This document shows, piece by piece, positions 47,501 through 56,370 of a stretch of DNA of 64,000 bases. Position 1 is the stretch's first letter. The number at the start of each line of letters is the position of its first letter. The position numbers and the translations under genes are program-made. Origin of the DNA: Rutidosis leptorrhynchoides (Eukaryota > Streptophyta > Magnoliopsida > Asterales > Asteraceae); contig NC_092339.1 in assembly GCF_046630445.1 (NCBI RefSeq), positions 53,925,501-53,989,500 on the forward strand, read 5' to 3'. The notes below the pieces were generated by a model that saw only the letters and a program-made list of their open reading frames with translations, made no database searches and was not told the origin of the DNA.

Positions 47501-48380
47501 TGTGTCCAAGTCCATTATTGAGGTGAAAATTTGATCAGCAAGTCCTGAATGTAAACAGGTAAGTGCCTTATCTTTCTTCAGCAACTCTTCTTCATAATTT
47601 TTTAGTTGAGCAACAGTTGGGTTTGCTCTGAGTGCTGGAGGATCTTTATCAGTCTCTACAACCTTCCATAAACCTTGAGACTTCAAATATGTCTTCATCT
47701 TTACTGCCCAAATATGATAGTGCAACCCATTAAATGTTGGAATTGCTGGAGCAGTTGAACTAGATGCCATGTCTAGTCTAAAATTGTATTATCGTGAATA
47801 TAACAGCCCCTTAAGAAGAAAGCTCTGATACCACTGTAAATGTTCAAGAATAGAATAGAAATCTACTCTTGAAAGATTAAGGTAGCAAGACTGTGTTGCT
47901 AAATGTTAGAATAGCAAGACTTTGTTGCTAAGTAGATTAGAATTCATGATAAAAGTGTAGAATAGAAATAATTTGAAGGTTGATTGTATTATTTGAAGAT
48001 TTGTTATCTTATACAACTCTTAATTACAACTCCTATTTATAGGCTACAAAAAACTAACTTTCTTAACCTCTAAGAAAACTTAAGAGGTAAGTATCACGAA
48101 TATCGATAATTACTTAACAACTAAGGATACTAAAATATCTATGTATCCTTAATGGATAAGAATACTTAATGGATAAGAATCCTTAATGGATAAGAATACT
48201 TAATGGATAAGAATCCTTAATGGATAAGATTACTTAATGGTTAAGTATCCTTAATGGATAAGAATACTTAAAGACTAAGGATACTTAATAGCTAAGAAAA
48301 CTTAATAGCTAAGTTTTCTTAGTAACTAAGTTTACATAACATAAGACAAATGTCTAATAACAATCTTAGATACACTAACA
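44580..48380 (-). mobile_element. Young Ty1/copia element inserted in the ARM gene
   Basis: LTRs at 44580-45142 (563 bp) and 47835-48380 (546 bp) with TG...CA ends; they differ at about 4 sites plus one 17-bp unit, so roughly 99% identical (about 0.3 million years at 1.3e-8). A perfect 5-bp target duplication ctacc lies at 44575-44579 and 48381-48385. The primer site gctctgatacca (47822-47833, minus-strand element) matches tRNA-Met. Parts recognised: gag, zinc knuckle, reverse transcriptase and RNase H in one open frame; other pol parts were not recognised, so it is likely non-autonomous. Each LTR contains a minisatellite of a cttaatggataagaat-like unit, about 16-17 bp and 7-8 copies. Confidence 0.9.
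45137..47770 (-). CDS. gag-RT-RNase H open frame of the young copia element
   Basis: A single 877-codon frame. Residues 1-80 carry the DUF4219-type gag start (FNGLHYHIWAVKMKTYLKS), then UBN2 gag (TPKAVWDKIQDTYEGSDRV). Near residue 280 is a CCHC knuckle (CNFCKKFGHIEKYC), followed by the EWNEAMKAELEMIKKNETW lead-in, reverse transcriptase (HHLDVKSAFLNAELVEEIY; catalytic YVDDLLVIG) and RNase H (SDSDWAG, AEAEYIA, YCDNKSAIAIAENP) to the end. Normal copia polyproteins are about 1300-1500 residues, so this is shorter than a complete one. Start ATG at 47770 lies 52 bp downstream of the primer site. As a fossil it looks recent and well preserved. Confidence 0.85.
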   Translation of the reverse strand: MASSSTAPAIPTFNGLHYHIWAVKMKTYLKSQGLWKVVETDKDPPALRANPTVAQLKNYEEELLKKDKALTCLHSGLADQIFTSIMDLDTPKAVWDKIQDTYEGSDRVKAVRLLTLRREFELLKMNDDELVKDYSSRIMDVVNQIRLHGDKISDQKVVEKIMISVPQKFEAKISAIEESCDISMLTVSELTSKLQAQEQRVSMRSEEKVEGAFQASFKNNKAGNSRQNTYKRGNYKGNKSSNSRSSSSTSKKGTFPPCKVCQNTNHQEADCWFKDKPKFKCNFCKKFGHIEKYCRTKKNQCQTKELQLANVSEENQEVTEHLFMASHVDYKSRDVTIDEGVYWDWNMKEVKRHEASISNLQNESYYDDPEFDVEDTTDTEVLRTRKIDDVYESCNHVVMESESYIEASKHDEWNEAMKAELEMIKKNETWKLIDLPKDVDFGETLAPVARHDVIKLLLAVAAQRNLKIHHLDVKSAFLNAELVEEIYVKQPQGFEVAGQEDKVYRLYKALYGLKQAPRAWYSKIDAHLINHNFKRSPNESTLYVKQLNSQEVLIISLYVDDLLVIGSNDNLVEEFKKQMKSEFEMSDLGLMHYFLGMKINQQTSGVYISQKKYASDMLKRFNMFSCKPVTSPLVLNCKLSKEDGDKLADPTLYRSIIGSLLYLAISRPDLAYAASFLSRFMTSPTSSHLGAARRVLRYLKGSLDLGIMFERNKDVKLEGYSDSDWAGSVDDMKSTSGYVFNRGSGAFCWNSKKQSVVAQSTAEAEYIAIAAAVNHAVWIRKLLSDLDLTQDSPTVIYCDNKSAIAIAENPVQHGRTKHINVKYHVIREAEKNREVKLKYCTSDDQLADMLTKSLTGMKLDQLKTRLMMSNNNLKEEC

Positions 48381-48384
48381 CTAC

Positions 48385-50204
48385 CTCCATTGCACCTTTA
48401 GAAATCATATCTTCAACAAATTTGTTGGGGTGGGCCGAAAAGTTGCCAAGACAAGTAGCAACATTCTTCTTTGTTTGGTTAGTCATCTCTGATGAAAGCA
48501 ACAGTTTTGCAAGTTGGGGTATACATATCCTAAGGTCTTCATGGAACAAGTCACTATGTTTTTTTGTCCCCAAAATCTATAAAATATAAAATGTCATGGA
48601 ATCCCTCATATATAAATAATTAAATATATTCTTGTAGAGTAACTATTTGAAAACATATAGGCATCTTACAGGATACACAGAACATCTATGAGGGTGATTG
48701 TCCTTGTCAACTAACCGATCAACCAACACACTGATGATGTTGTGTTCTGCCTATAAACTAAAGAGCATCAAGTAATCAGGAATTAAAACTAACTTACGCC
48801 TAATCAACGATATTTGTGAAATACAGAATAATTAGGTAATATGTGTGTGTGTGTGTGTCACTGCCATTTATAGGTAAATAATAGTTAATACAAACCAATA
48901 AGCTATAAAAGTAGGGGCTATGTGTGCACATTTCTCCTATAGCCCTGCACGTCCAGGCACGCACGTTTGCAACTTCATGTGTAAGCAATGCTTTCAACTG
49001 TTGTAATATATCTGCTCCGTCTATTTGTTTATAGAACTCCTGCATCCAAAAGTTTGTTTACTAACACATAATAATGACAGGTTCAAGATTATAACATGGC
49101 TATTAGACAACTAGGTATTGCAATATATGGAATCTCATTTTTAAGAAGCATTAAGACGATTGAGACCTTCAAGTAGTGTTTGAACTCCTCAAAATTAATA
49201 CTCAAGGGTACTAATGCAAAGTTACGATCACCATATAGAAGAAAAAAAAGACTTGGTTCAAAATGGTATTTATGACCATTACAAAAAACATACCTTTGGG
49301 AAGTGGAAAGTTAATGGCGGGAGATTGACGTACTGTGAGGTATAATTTATATTCACGTCATTTAAAGTGTCCATATTTCCATTTCGGGTTATCCAATTTC
49401 AAGTCTCCACTTTGTATTCCAAACAGTCGAAAAATGTTATAGTGGAAAGAGAAGATTTCTTATTGGTGTATAGACTAAAGTTAGTGGGATTTAAAATTGT
49501 GTGCAAAAACTTGTCAAGAAGTAAGTGGACACTTATAATGGTATGAAGAGAGTAGTTTGTGAAAGACATCTGATGAGGATGCCGAGTTCTATAAGTATGT
49601 AAGGTAAGGTGGTTAATATAGACATAGGATGAATTTGACAGGTTGAAATTTGTTGGGAAGTAGGTTTTATTTGATTAAGAAATGGATAGATAGCGTTGGC
49701 TGGATCAAAATCTTTATAAGAAATTAATTATAGTTTACACGTAGTACACTACTCGACAAAGGAGTAACAGAATATGAATACCAAACAACGAGTGACTAGC
49801 ACGTGGAGGAAACTTCAAAGTCATTTGAAGTAACTTTTTAAGGTACTTCTAATTACTCTTGTTCTATTTAAATGTTTTTCTTATTATATCATTCATAGTC
49901 GTGTATAAACAAGCCTATACTATACTAATATAGAGAATGATCGGGAATATCATACAACAAGTACTAACCTTGTCCATTAAGGCTACCTTTGAAACTATAG
50001 TACACACCTTAACATTAGTTGGTGATGAATCGTCTAGTAACCTTTTCATTAAGTTTGGATTTAAGTGAACTTTGCTGACAAGTTCAGCAACCAGTGACCG
50101 ATGATCTACCATTCTTGATAGAGCCTCAGCACCTCTATATAGTGGTGACTGAATAACAGCATCCATCTTGCTTGGGTCGAGTGCATCAACGGAGTAATTT
50201 GCAA
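48385..50204 (-). pseudogene. TIO: TIO/FUSED-type ARM-repeat module 1, 5' end cut off
   Basis: Four exons on the minus strand: 50204-49969 (5' end lost to a copia insertion), 49039-48896, 48750-48670 and 48576-48385. All readable borders are GT-AG and phase 0. Text includes ALSRMVDHRSLVAELV, NPNLMKRLLDDSSPTNVKV, LTHEVANVRAWTCRAIGEM, THSPYFYSLL and IPQLAKLLLSSEMTNQTKK, matching TIO ARM repeats in order. The first exon again joins C-terminal-exon sequence (NYSVDALDPSKMDAV) to the earlier ARM exon, so the duplication junction is shared with module 2. Apart from the lost start and an in-frame two-codon gap (KVCTIVSK against KVGALKIVSK), the visible part is open. The last exon's donor sits exactly at the target site of the copia element 44580-48380. 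Confidence 0.75.
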
Positions 50205-50270
50205 TGTTGGTGCATAATTAGTCCCCGAGTCAAGTTAAAATGCGTTGTTGTTTAACTTTCTCTGTTGGAG

Positions 50271-50351
50271 TGCAACCGCACGGTTGCAGGATGCAACCGT
50301 ACGGTTAGACAGGGAACCGCACGGTTGCAAGGTGCAACCGCACGGTTGCAG
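50271..50351. repeat. Palindromic word array in the LTR
   Basis: Four tandem units built on gcaaccgcacggttgca (an almost perfect palindrome) at 50272-50351: gcaaccgcacggttgca, gcaaccgtacggtta, aaccgcacggttgca and gcaaccgcacggttgca. Units are separated by short purine-rich linkers of 3-6 bases. Confidence 0.8.
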
Positions 50352-50869
50352 CGTTCTGTGAGTATTTAATGGGCATTATGAGTTCATTGTTAGGGTTACG
50401 AATCCTAACCTATTCTACACGTATAATCCGATACCCTGTGTTCTAGCATTCATATTGGTTGATCTTTAACATATCTAAGTCGATTTTGTCATTAAGATCA
50501 AAGGTTTACATTGGATTTTGAGAATAAAACCCAATAACGAGATTTTCCGCACTCGTTATTGAATCTAAGATCGTTTAATCCCGTTTACACGATCCTACAA
50601 GTGGTATCAGAGCATGTGTGATTGATTGAACGATTGGTTTTTGTCAAACTTTGTTGAGAATTTGTGTTTTTAGTGTTTTTGTCAAAAACCCATTTAAAAT
50701 CATAATTTTTCTGTGTTAATTCGTGTTTTTGTTGAATAAACGTGTTAGTCTGGTCTAAAACTTTATTTTGGACGTCAAACAAACGTTGGTTTTGCTCCAG
50801 ATTGAGTGCTAGATCGACCAAATCCCTAAACCCTATTTTCTGTGCAGTTTTCTGCCCAGATTCGACCAA

Positions 50870-51155
50870 GCATACAACCGCACGGTTACACTCGGTAACC
50901 GCACGGATACACCATACGGATACCACAACCACACGGATACTCCTTGCATCCGTGTAATTTCCACCCGTTTAAATTACAACCGTATAACTTCACAACCGTA
51001 CGTATATAATCTGTATCCGTCCGGTTATACCGTTCACCCGTAACTCTATCCGGTTACACTTTGCAACCGTGTGATTTACATCCGTGTCAAAACTTGCATC
51101 CGGGTAGTGCAACCGTATACACTTCTGCAACGGTATAGTACAACAGTACGGTTAC
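50870..51155. repeat. Leader dense in ccgt/acgg words
   Basis: Between the primer site and gag, about 20 copies of words such as aaccgcacggtta, atccgtgtaa, aaccgtataac and atccgtccggttat occur in under 300 bp. They are the same word family as the LTR array, now diverged, and the last one (cagtacggttaca) touches the gag ATG at 51157. The density argues against chance. Confidence 0.75.
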
Positions 51156-51156
51156 A

Positions 51157-52538
51157 ATGTCAGACGTGTTTGAATCTTCTGAAACTCAATCCGCTCTTGT
51201 CGGTGCTTCATCGTCAGGTCTTCATCACTTGTTGAAGACAGAAAATGAGATTGGTAGTTCTCATAGAGTTCCTAGGCTTGAATCCTTGGATGATTTTGCT
51301 GAATGGAAGCCAAGGTTCTTGATTTCGTTAAACGGAATAGACTCTAGGTTATATAACTTCTTGAAGGTTGAATATGTTTTCCCGACTAAGGATCATGGGG
51401 AAACCAAGACACCTATGGAATTGAGTGCAGCTGAACGTGAAGATTATAATCTTGAGTGTAAAGCATACAGCCATCTTACCCGAGCATTATCTAAAGAGAT
51501 ATTTCATCAGTTTGAAACGCATTTGACAACCTATGCTTTGTGGAATGCTCTAGAGAGTGGTAATGAGGGGACAGCTGAATATAGAAAAACAAAAGGCAAG
51601 GTTCTGAAGAAAGAATGGAAGAATTTTGCTGTTCAGCCCGATGAATCTCTAAAAGATGCTGTTGCTAGATATCGTCACTTGTTAACTGAACTCAAACGTG
51701 TTGATATTGTGTTTCCGACCAAGAAGCTAGTACAATGCTTTCGTGAGGGTCTACCGATTAAGTGGGATCCAATGATTGTTGAGATTCAGAAGTCCTTTGC
51801 TATCATGGATAATTCATTGAGTGCGTTTGTTACTAAGCTTCAGGCAAAGGAGCTAGAGTTTCAAGAGAGATTGAAGAGGTTAGAGACCGTTCAGAATCCG
51901 GTGAAGTATAAAGCTCCAGAGATTGGTTCATCTGAAATGAAACATGCCCCACCACAAACAGCTTTTACTTCAAATACTACAAAATTAACGTCGAGTTATG
52001 TCACTCCTGCACCTCAAAGTGTTCTTTATCAGACAACTACAAACAAGGAGGCAAATACTGAGGTTTTGAGAACAGAGAATATTCGATTGCATACTATTAA
52101 AGGAGTTGAGGAGGATATGGCGCTAGTGTCTATGGTGGTGAATTCTTACAACGATTTGTTACATGGTAGAATTGGTATAGTCATTTAGAACAGGAAGACT
52201 ACGATTAGATAGATGAGAACGAGATGGAGAAAATGGATATTCTATGGGCTATGGGAAGTGTGATTCGCAGGGCAAAGCGATACATAGAAAAGACTGGGGA
52301 GAAACACTTGGGTGTGAGCAAGAATACCAAGTTTGGCTATGACATGAACAAGGTGAGGTGTCACAACTGTCAAGAGCTTGGTCATTTCAAGAAAAACTGC
52401 ACTAAACCAAAGCAGCAAGGATTCCATAATCCGTTTCATAATCAGAAGCGTGAATCGAAAAATGCTGTCAATGTTCCTATTATGGATGAGTCATCGAAGG
52501 CATTAGCAGTTACCTACGATGATGAATCCTATGATTAG
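51157..52538 (+). CDS. gag-derived open stretches of the copia element
   Basis: The open stretch at 51157-52188 (343 codons) begins MSDVFESSETQSALVG and has the UBN2 gag block: RLESLDDFAEWKPRFL, LTTYALWNALESGNEG, DESLKDAVARYRHLL and FREGLPIKWDPM. The open stretch at 52224-52538 has the zinc knuckle CHNCQELGHFKKNC. Order and spacing are those of a copia gag. ATG context and position 544 bp after the primer site suit a gag start. The gag is broken at least once. A short duplicated phrase (gatgaatcctatgatta) occurs three times at about 52520-52595 just before the element's sequence ends. Confidence 0.7.
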
Positions 52539-52595
52539 TCTTTAGATGTGACTGATGAATCCTATGATTACCTATGATGATGAATCCTATGATTA

Positions 52596-52720
52596 GTCCT
52601 GACAGGGACCAACCACGCGTGTTTTGAAAACCACAGGGACCAACAACCCCGAAAATCAAGTTCAGGGACCAAACACCCCATTTTATGTAAACCACAGGGA
52701 CCAACCGCGCAATTTTCTCA
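52596..52720. repeat. Four cagggaccaa units
   Basis: The word cagggaccaa occurs at about 52600, 52633, 52662 and 52694, with intervening text such as aaaaccac and accccattttatgtaaacca. This phrase is common at the ends of plant DNA transposons. Only one side is seen here, so the element is not defined. Confidence 0.5.
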
Positions 52721-52796
52721 TAATAATAACATGTTTTCTATATATAATACACCGTAACAAGTTTTTAGTATTATTATCTTTTTGTATATATTAAAA

Positions 52797-53931
52797 GGGT
52801 AAATGGTCCGAAAAGGTAACTTAAGTTATCTAATTTGACAATTAAGGTAATCCCCAATTTGTCCTGAAAAAGATTTCAATTTTATTTTTGATCAAGAAAA
52901 GGATTATGTGTTCAAATATATTAAAATTGAGGTAATCTTCGTCAAATTCATTAACAATCGTTAGTCAAAAATACACGTTTGGTCCTGAAGTTTCTTAACA
53001 ATTTCAACCATAATCATCTTCATTAATATCTTCATTCCCACCACCACCAACACCACCACCACCACGAGGCTCAATAAAAACAATCGTCATAAAATGAAAA
53101 ACAAAGTTACTATTTACAGTTGACTTTTTTTGCACACAATATCTTTTTGGTCAATTTTGCTTTCCGATTTTAGTACAGGCAGGCTTGATCAAACTCCTCA
53201 AACATCATTGATTATTCTAAAATTACTACTAATCCCATCTTCCCATCTGGGTTTTGCTCATTACTGTTTTCCACCATGTGGGTATCCCTTGATCCCTTTT
53301 CAAAAAGATCAAGAAAAAGTTCACCTTTTTAATGCTACAGTTACACAATTTCCGATTTGGGTTTTGCTCAGTACCACATTTTACCTTCTGGTTCACTTTA
53401 ATTTTCCAAAAACTGATAAAAAGTAATTGTCCCTTATCTCACATTTGACTTCATTTTGACTAATTTTGACATTTTATATACATACAGGAGCGTGAATGTA
53501 TCTACATACAGAAGAGAAATGCTCGATAGTAGTAACACCGGCAGTAGCAACAATTGTCTCACCGGAAAACCAATCGACAACTGCTGGCGCTGCAACCCAA
53601 ACTGGTCAAAAAACCGTCAATTTTAAAATGAGTGGTGGTATGGTGGTTGTGGTGGTGGTGGTGGTGTGGGTGGGGGGAAATGAAGATTAATGAAGATGAT
53701 GAAGAGGATTATGGGTGAAGTTTTTAAGAAACTACAGGGAGCAAACTTGTATCTCTAAACAACGATCGTTAATGAATTTGATGAACATTATCTCTATTTT
53801 ATAATTTTTGAACACGTAATCCTTTTCTTAAGCAAACATAAAATTGAAATCTTTTTCGGGCTTAGGAAAATTGGGGGTTACCTTGATTGTCGAATTAAGT
53901 AACTTAGGTTACTTTTTCGGATCATTTTCCC
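52797..53931. mobile_element. Pack-MULE with pectate-lyase fragment
   Basis: Long terminal inverted repeats of about 215 bp: the left begins GGGTAAATGGTCCGAAAAGG, and the right, read in reverse, begins GGGAAAATGATCCGAAAAAG. They stay alignable through ttcaattttat and attcattaac. A perfect 10-bp direct repeat tatattaaaa flanks it (52787-52796 and 53932-53941), the size expected for Mutator-like elements. There is no transposase; the interior of about 700 bp is host-derived, including a pectate-lyase exon at 53488-53620. Two simple-sequence patches, cca-rich at about 53040-53068 and ggt-rich at about 53636-53673, flank the interior and can pair with each other. Confidence 0.85.
53488..53620 (+). 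pseudogene. Captured pectate-lyase exon (partial)
   Basis: After a tacag acceptor the plus strand reads SVNVSTYRREMLDSS ... NNCLTGKPIDNCWRCNPNW and SKNRQ, then a stop. Plant pectate lyases (polysaccharide lyase family 1, secreted enzymes that cut de-esterified pectin) carry just before the catalytic domain the hallmark CGTGNPIDDCWRCDPNW, so this is the N-terminal linker exon of one. The first cysteine and both cysteines of CWRC are kept. The calcium-binding and catalytic arginine parts are absent. Upstream sequence (about 53130-53480) may be captured intron or UTR. It is probably non-functional as protein. Confidence 0.8.
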
Positions 53932-53941
53932 TATATTAAAA

Positions 53942-54510
53942 GAATATAATGTTTCTAATGGCCTGTTTTATGTCACGGACAGTGACATATAAATTAATGA
54001 GACTGTCCCGATAGATATGATAAGCGGATGTATAAGTGTGTAATCTCAAACTCTTAAATATACATGAGCTTTTGAGATTTACAATGATGTCACTGACGTA
54101 GTTGAATAAAGTCCTACACTTGAAGAATTCTACCCAAATATCTACCAAGGTGGTAACAAATATAATTAGAAGCTAGAGCAGTATGTAAATTATTAAGCTT
54201 AATCATGTAGATGTTATTACACTATAAATATTCTCGTTATAAAAGTGTCACATATATACTCCGTATAAGGGTAAAGAGATAACCAAGATTCAGGCAAACA
54301 CATAGGTGTCCAATTTCCTCGAGATAAAGTCATCTCATGATTGCTACCCTCATCACCATCATATAGTAACTACAAAGTATAAGCAATCATTAGTTGTCAT
54401 TTATGTAACATATTTTATTTGATAAAACAAACTTTTTCTTTGAAACAGACACAATGAACTCGGAAATATCATTTATCTAGTCAACATGTTTAGCAAGGTT
54501 TATAACAAAA
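53942..54510. other. Gap between Pack-MULE and Helitron; one possible exon
   Basis: No complete gene. On the minus strand, about 54373-54265, a tgtag acceptor is followed by an open piece reading LLYDGDEGSNHEMTLSRGN and then WTPMCLPESWLSLYPYTE, ending near a gtatat donor. It lies between the kinase and the ARM modules on their strand and could be an exon of either, but I do not recognise it. Confidence 0.3.
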
Positions 54511-54530
54511 CTAGTAAAAGGCCATGGCCC
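54511..54530 (-). mobile_element. Helitron-type 3' terminus, minus strand
   Basis: Read on the minus strand: ggccatggcc, a short run, then CTAG at 54514-54511 and T. The palindrome ggccatggcc with gcgaagcgggcc just before it is the hairpin region. The element would extend to the right; its 5' end was not found. Confidence 0.5.
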
Positions 54531-55990
54531 GCTTCGCTGGACCTAGATTTCAGGCTAGGCCAAGTACAAAAAAAAAAAAACTTAGTCATCTGTGAGTCGT
54601 CAGAGTCGTCAACAGTTTACGTTTAAATTGACGTTGTGTTGAAGTCTTAATAATTGGGTCTGGTAATGGCATACACATCAATAGTTCAAACGTTTATATT
54701 TACTTACATAAATCGCTAACTAATATTAATGGATGACTCTATATTTAAGTAATTATAATTCGCTGTCTTGCGAGAAATTAGTTTGTTCCATACATTTATA
54801 ATTATAATTAACCGTAAATTAAAGTTAACTGTCAAATATAATAATATAATAATAAATAGGATATTAAAAAACGATTGTTAAAAAATATTTTTTTAAATCA
54901 AATGGAGAGACATAGATGTTTATTTTTTTTTTAAGAAATAATTTTATAACAGAAAAGAAATATTAAATGATTAACGTAAACTCTTTCTTAAAAAATTCCG
55001 AACACGCGTTAACCCAAAAATTGTTATCACTTATAGTCTTAGTCATAATCTTAACGTTATTTGATATTTCTAATGACAACCCTTAAAACTGTCATTAAGA
55101 ATTAATTTAATACATAAAGTAATTGTATATTAAGCTAGTTGTGAGGAGTTATTTGAAGAAAGTGATGCATTTGTGAATCTCTTAATGACAACACTTACGA
55201 GTGTCATTTGAAAAATCATAATCTTAATTTTTATATATATAAAGAGATCTGAACTCCATGAGAGTTTAATGTAGTGGGGCACAATAGGGCTTTTGGGCCA
55301 GCCCATCTAAAAAAAATACCTTTGTTACAGTAATTACGTCCGTTTCTTTTATTAGCCGCTCTTATTATTTCTACCTTTATTTATTTATCATGGATAGAAA
55401 TAATAAATATAAATAATAATAAAAATTAAAGTGTATTACTAATCATCCATCGTCATCTTCAAATCCATCATCATCCATCATTTAAAAGCTTTCAAGAGAC
55501 AATGGCCTAATAATCATCCGTCGTTCCATTGATACATGTGCTCAGATCTGAATATATAGTTATATACTCACATCGTTCAGCGTTCAGATCTAAATATATA
55601 CTCCGGTGCGTTTGATATTTTTGTAGATCTGGGTGGTGTGGTAGTTACCGACAGCGGTTGTTGCCGGAAGTCTCCATCAGTGGTGATTTAATTAGTAAAT
55701 ATTGTTTTTTACAACCGCCCAACGGTGGTGGTACGCTAGCTTCTCTGACTTCGTTGGCTGTTCTAATAATATATTTTTATTTTTAGATCCGAAAAGATCT
55801 CTCTTCGTCGGTTAGATCTGATTTTTTTTTTTAAATAATTTTTCGGTGGTGCTGGTGGTGGCCGACCGCTTTTGGCCGTAAGTGACGGTGGTGATGGTGG
55901 TATTTGATAATGGTTACATGTGTAGGTATTTAATTGCTATAATTTAAGTTGTGTAGAGTGAAATTATAATTTAACGTTTATTAGTTATCA
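54531..55990. other. No gene seen; probable Helitron interior
   Basis: AT-rich, about 1.4 kb, with only short frames. Two related phrases, taatgacaaccctt.aaaactgtcatt and taatgacaacacttacgagtgtcatt, at about 55070 and 55185 look like a small internal duplication with hairpin potential. Confidence 0.35.
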
Positions 55991-55991
55991 A

Positions 55992-56030
55992 CTAGTTGTG
56001 GAGCCCTCACTTCGCGCCGGGGGGCTCCGT
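55992..56030 (-). mobile_element. Helitron-type 3' terminus, minus strand (second)
   Basis: On the minus strand: ggagccc at 56028-56022, the loop containing ggcgcgaag, the matching arm gggctcc at 56006-56000, then acaa and CTAG (55995-55992) followed by T. Arms of 7 bp pair perfectly. It extends rightwards to an undetermined 5' end before the kinase's second exon. Confidence 0.6.
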
Positions 56031-56049
56031 TTTGAATGCGAGTTAAAAA

Positions 56050-56370
56050 AAGTCTTATCTATTTTGTAATTTTTTTTTTTTTCAAAATCTAAACATTGAA
56101 GGGTTGTTTCTTTGTGAAAGTTGCTTCTTTTAGCGTTCTTTTTTTATTATTTTTAAAGTTAGTTGATCTATTTTGTAAAAAAAATGTTTTTCGATATCTT
56201 TTGGTAGCATTGAAGGGTTGTTCATTTTAAGAAAATTGACTATTTTATCGTTGAAAAAAAAAAGGTAGTTGATTTTTTTGTAAAAAAGAATTTTTTTCGA
56301 CATCTTTTAGTAACATTGAAGGGTTGATTCTTTTACGAAAGTTGCTTCTTTTATCGTTGGAAGGAAAAAA
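56050..56370. repeat. Three tandem units of about 110 bp
   Basis: The phrase cattgaagggttg starts units at about 56094, 56208 and 56314; each contains gaaagttgcttctttt-like text, an A- or T-rich run and agttgatctattttgtaa. Internal tandem repeats near the Helitron terminus at 55992 fit that element type. Confidence 0.7.

Larger units (their letters stand above)
50205..52595 (+). mobile_element. Ty1/copia element, 5' part (LTR, leader, gag)
   Basis: A plus-strand element starts at 50205 with a 395-bp 5' LTR (50205-50599, TGTTGGTG...CTACA), then a primer site TGGTATCAGAGC (50602-50613), a 540-bp leader, and gag-derived frames to 52538. No pol or 3' LTR is found to its right within the window, so it is incomplete. 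It cuts the first exon of ARM module 1; the flanking tgcaa (50200-50204) should be its target site, but the second copy was not found. Confidence 0.75.

Noticed and set aside
43087-50204. A complete FUSED/TIO kinase gene
   Set aside because: Only the C-terminal ARM exons are present. The nearby kinase is of a receptor-like cytoplasmic type with YVDPAY activation-segment text, not the FUSED kinase domain.
50271-50351. CRISPR-like array
   Set aside because: Regular short repeats, but the units are palindromic words with 3-6-base linkers inside an LTR of a plant element.
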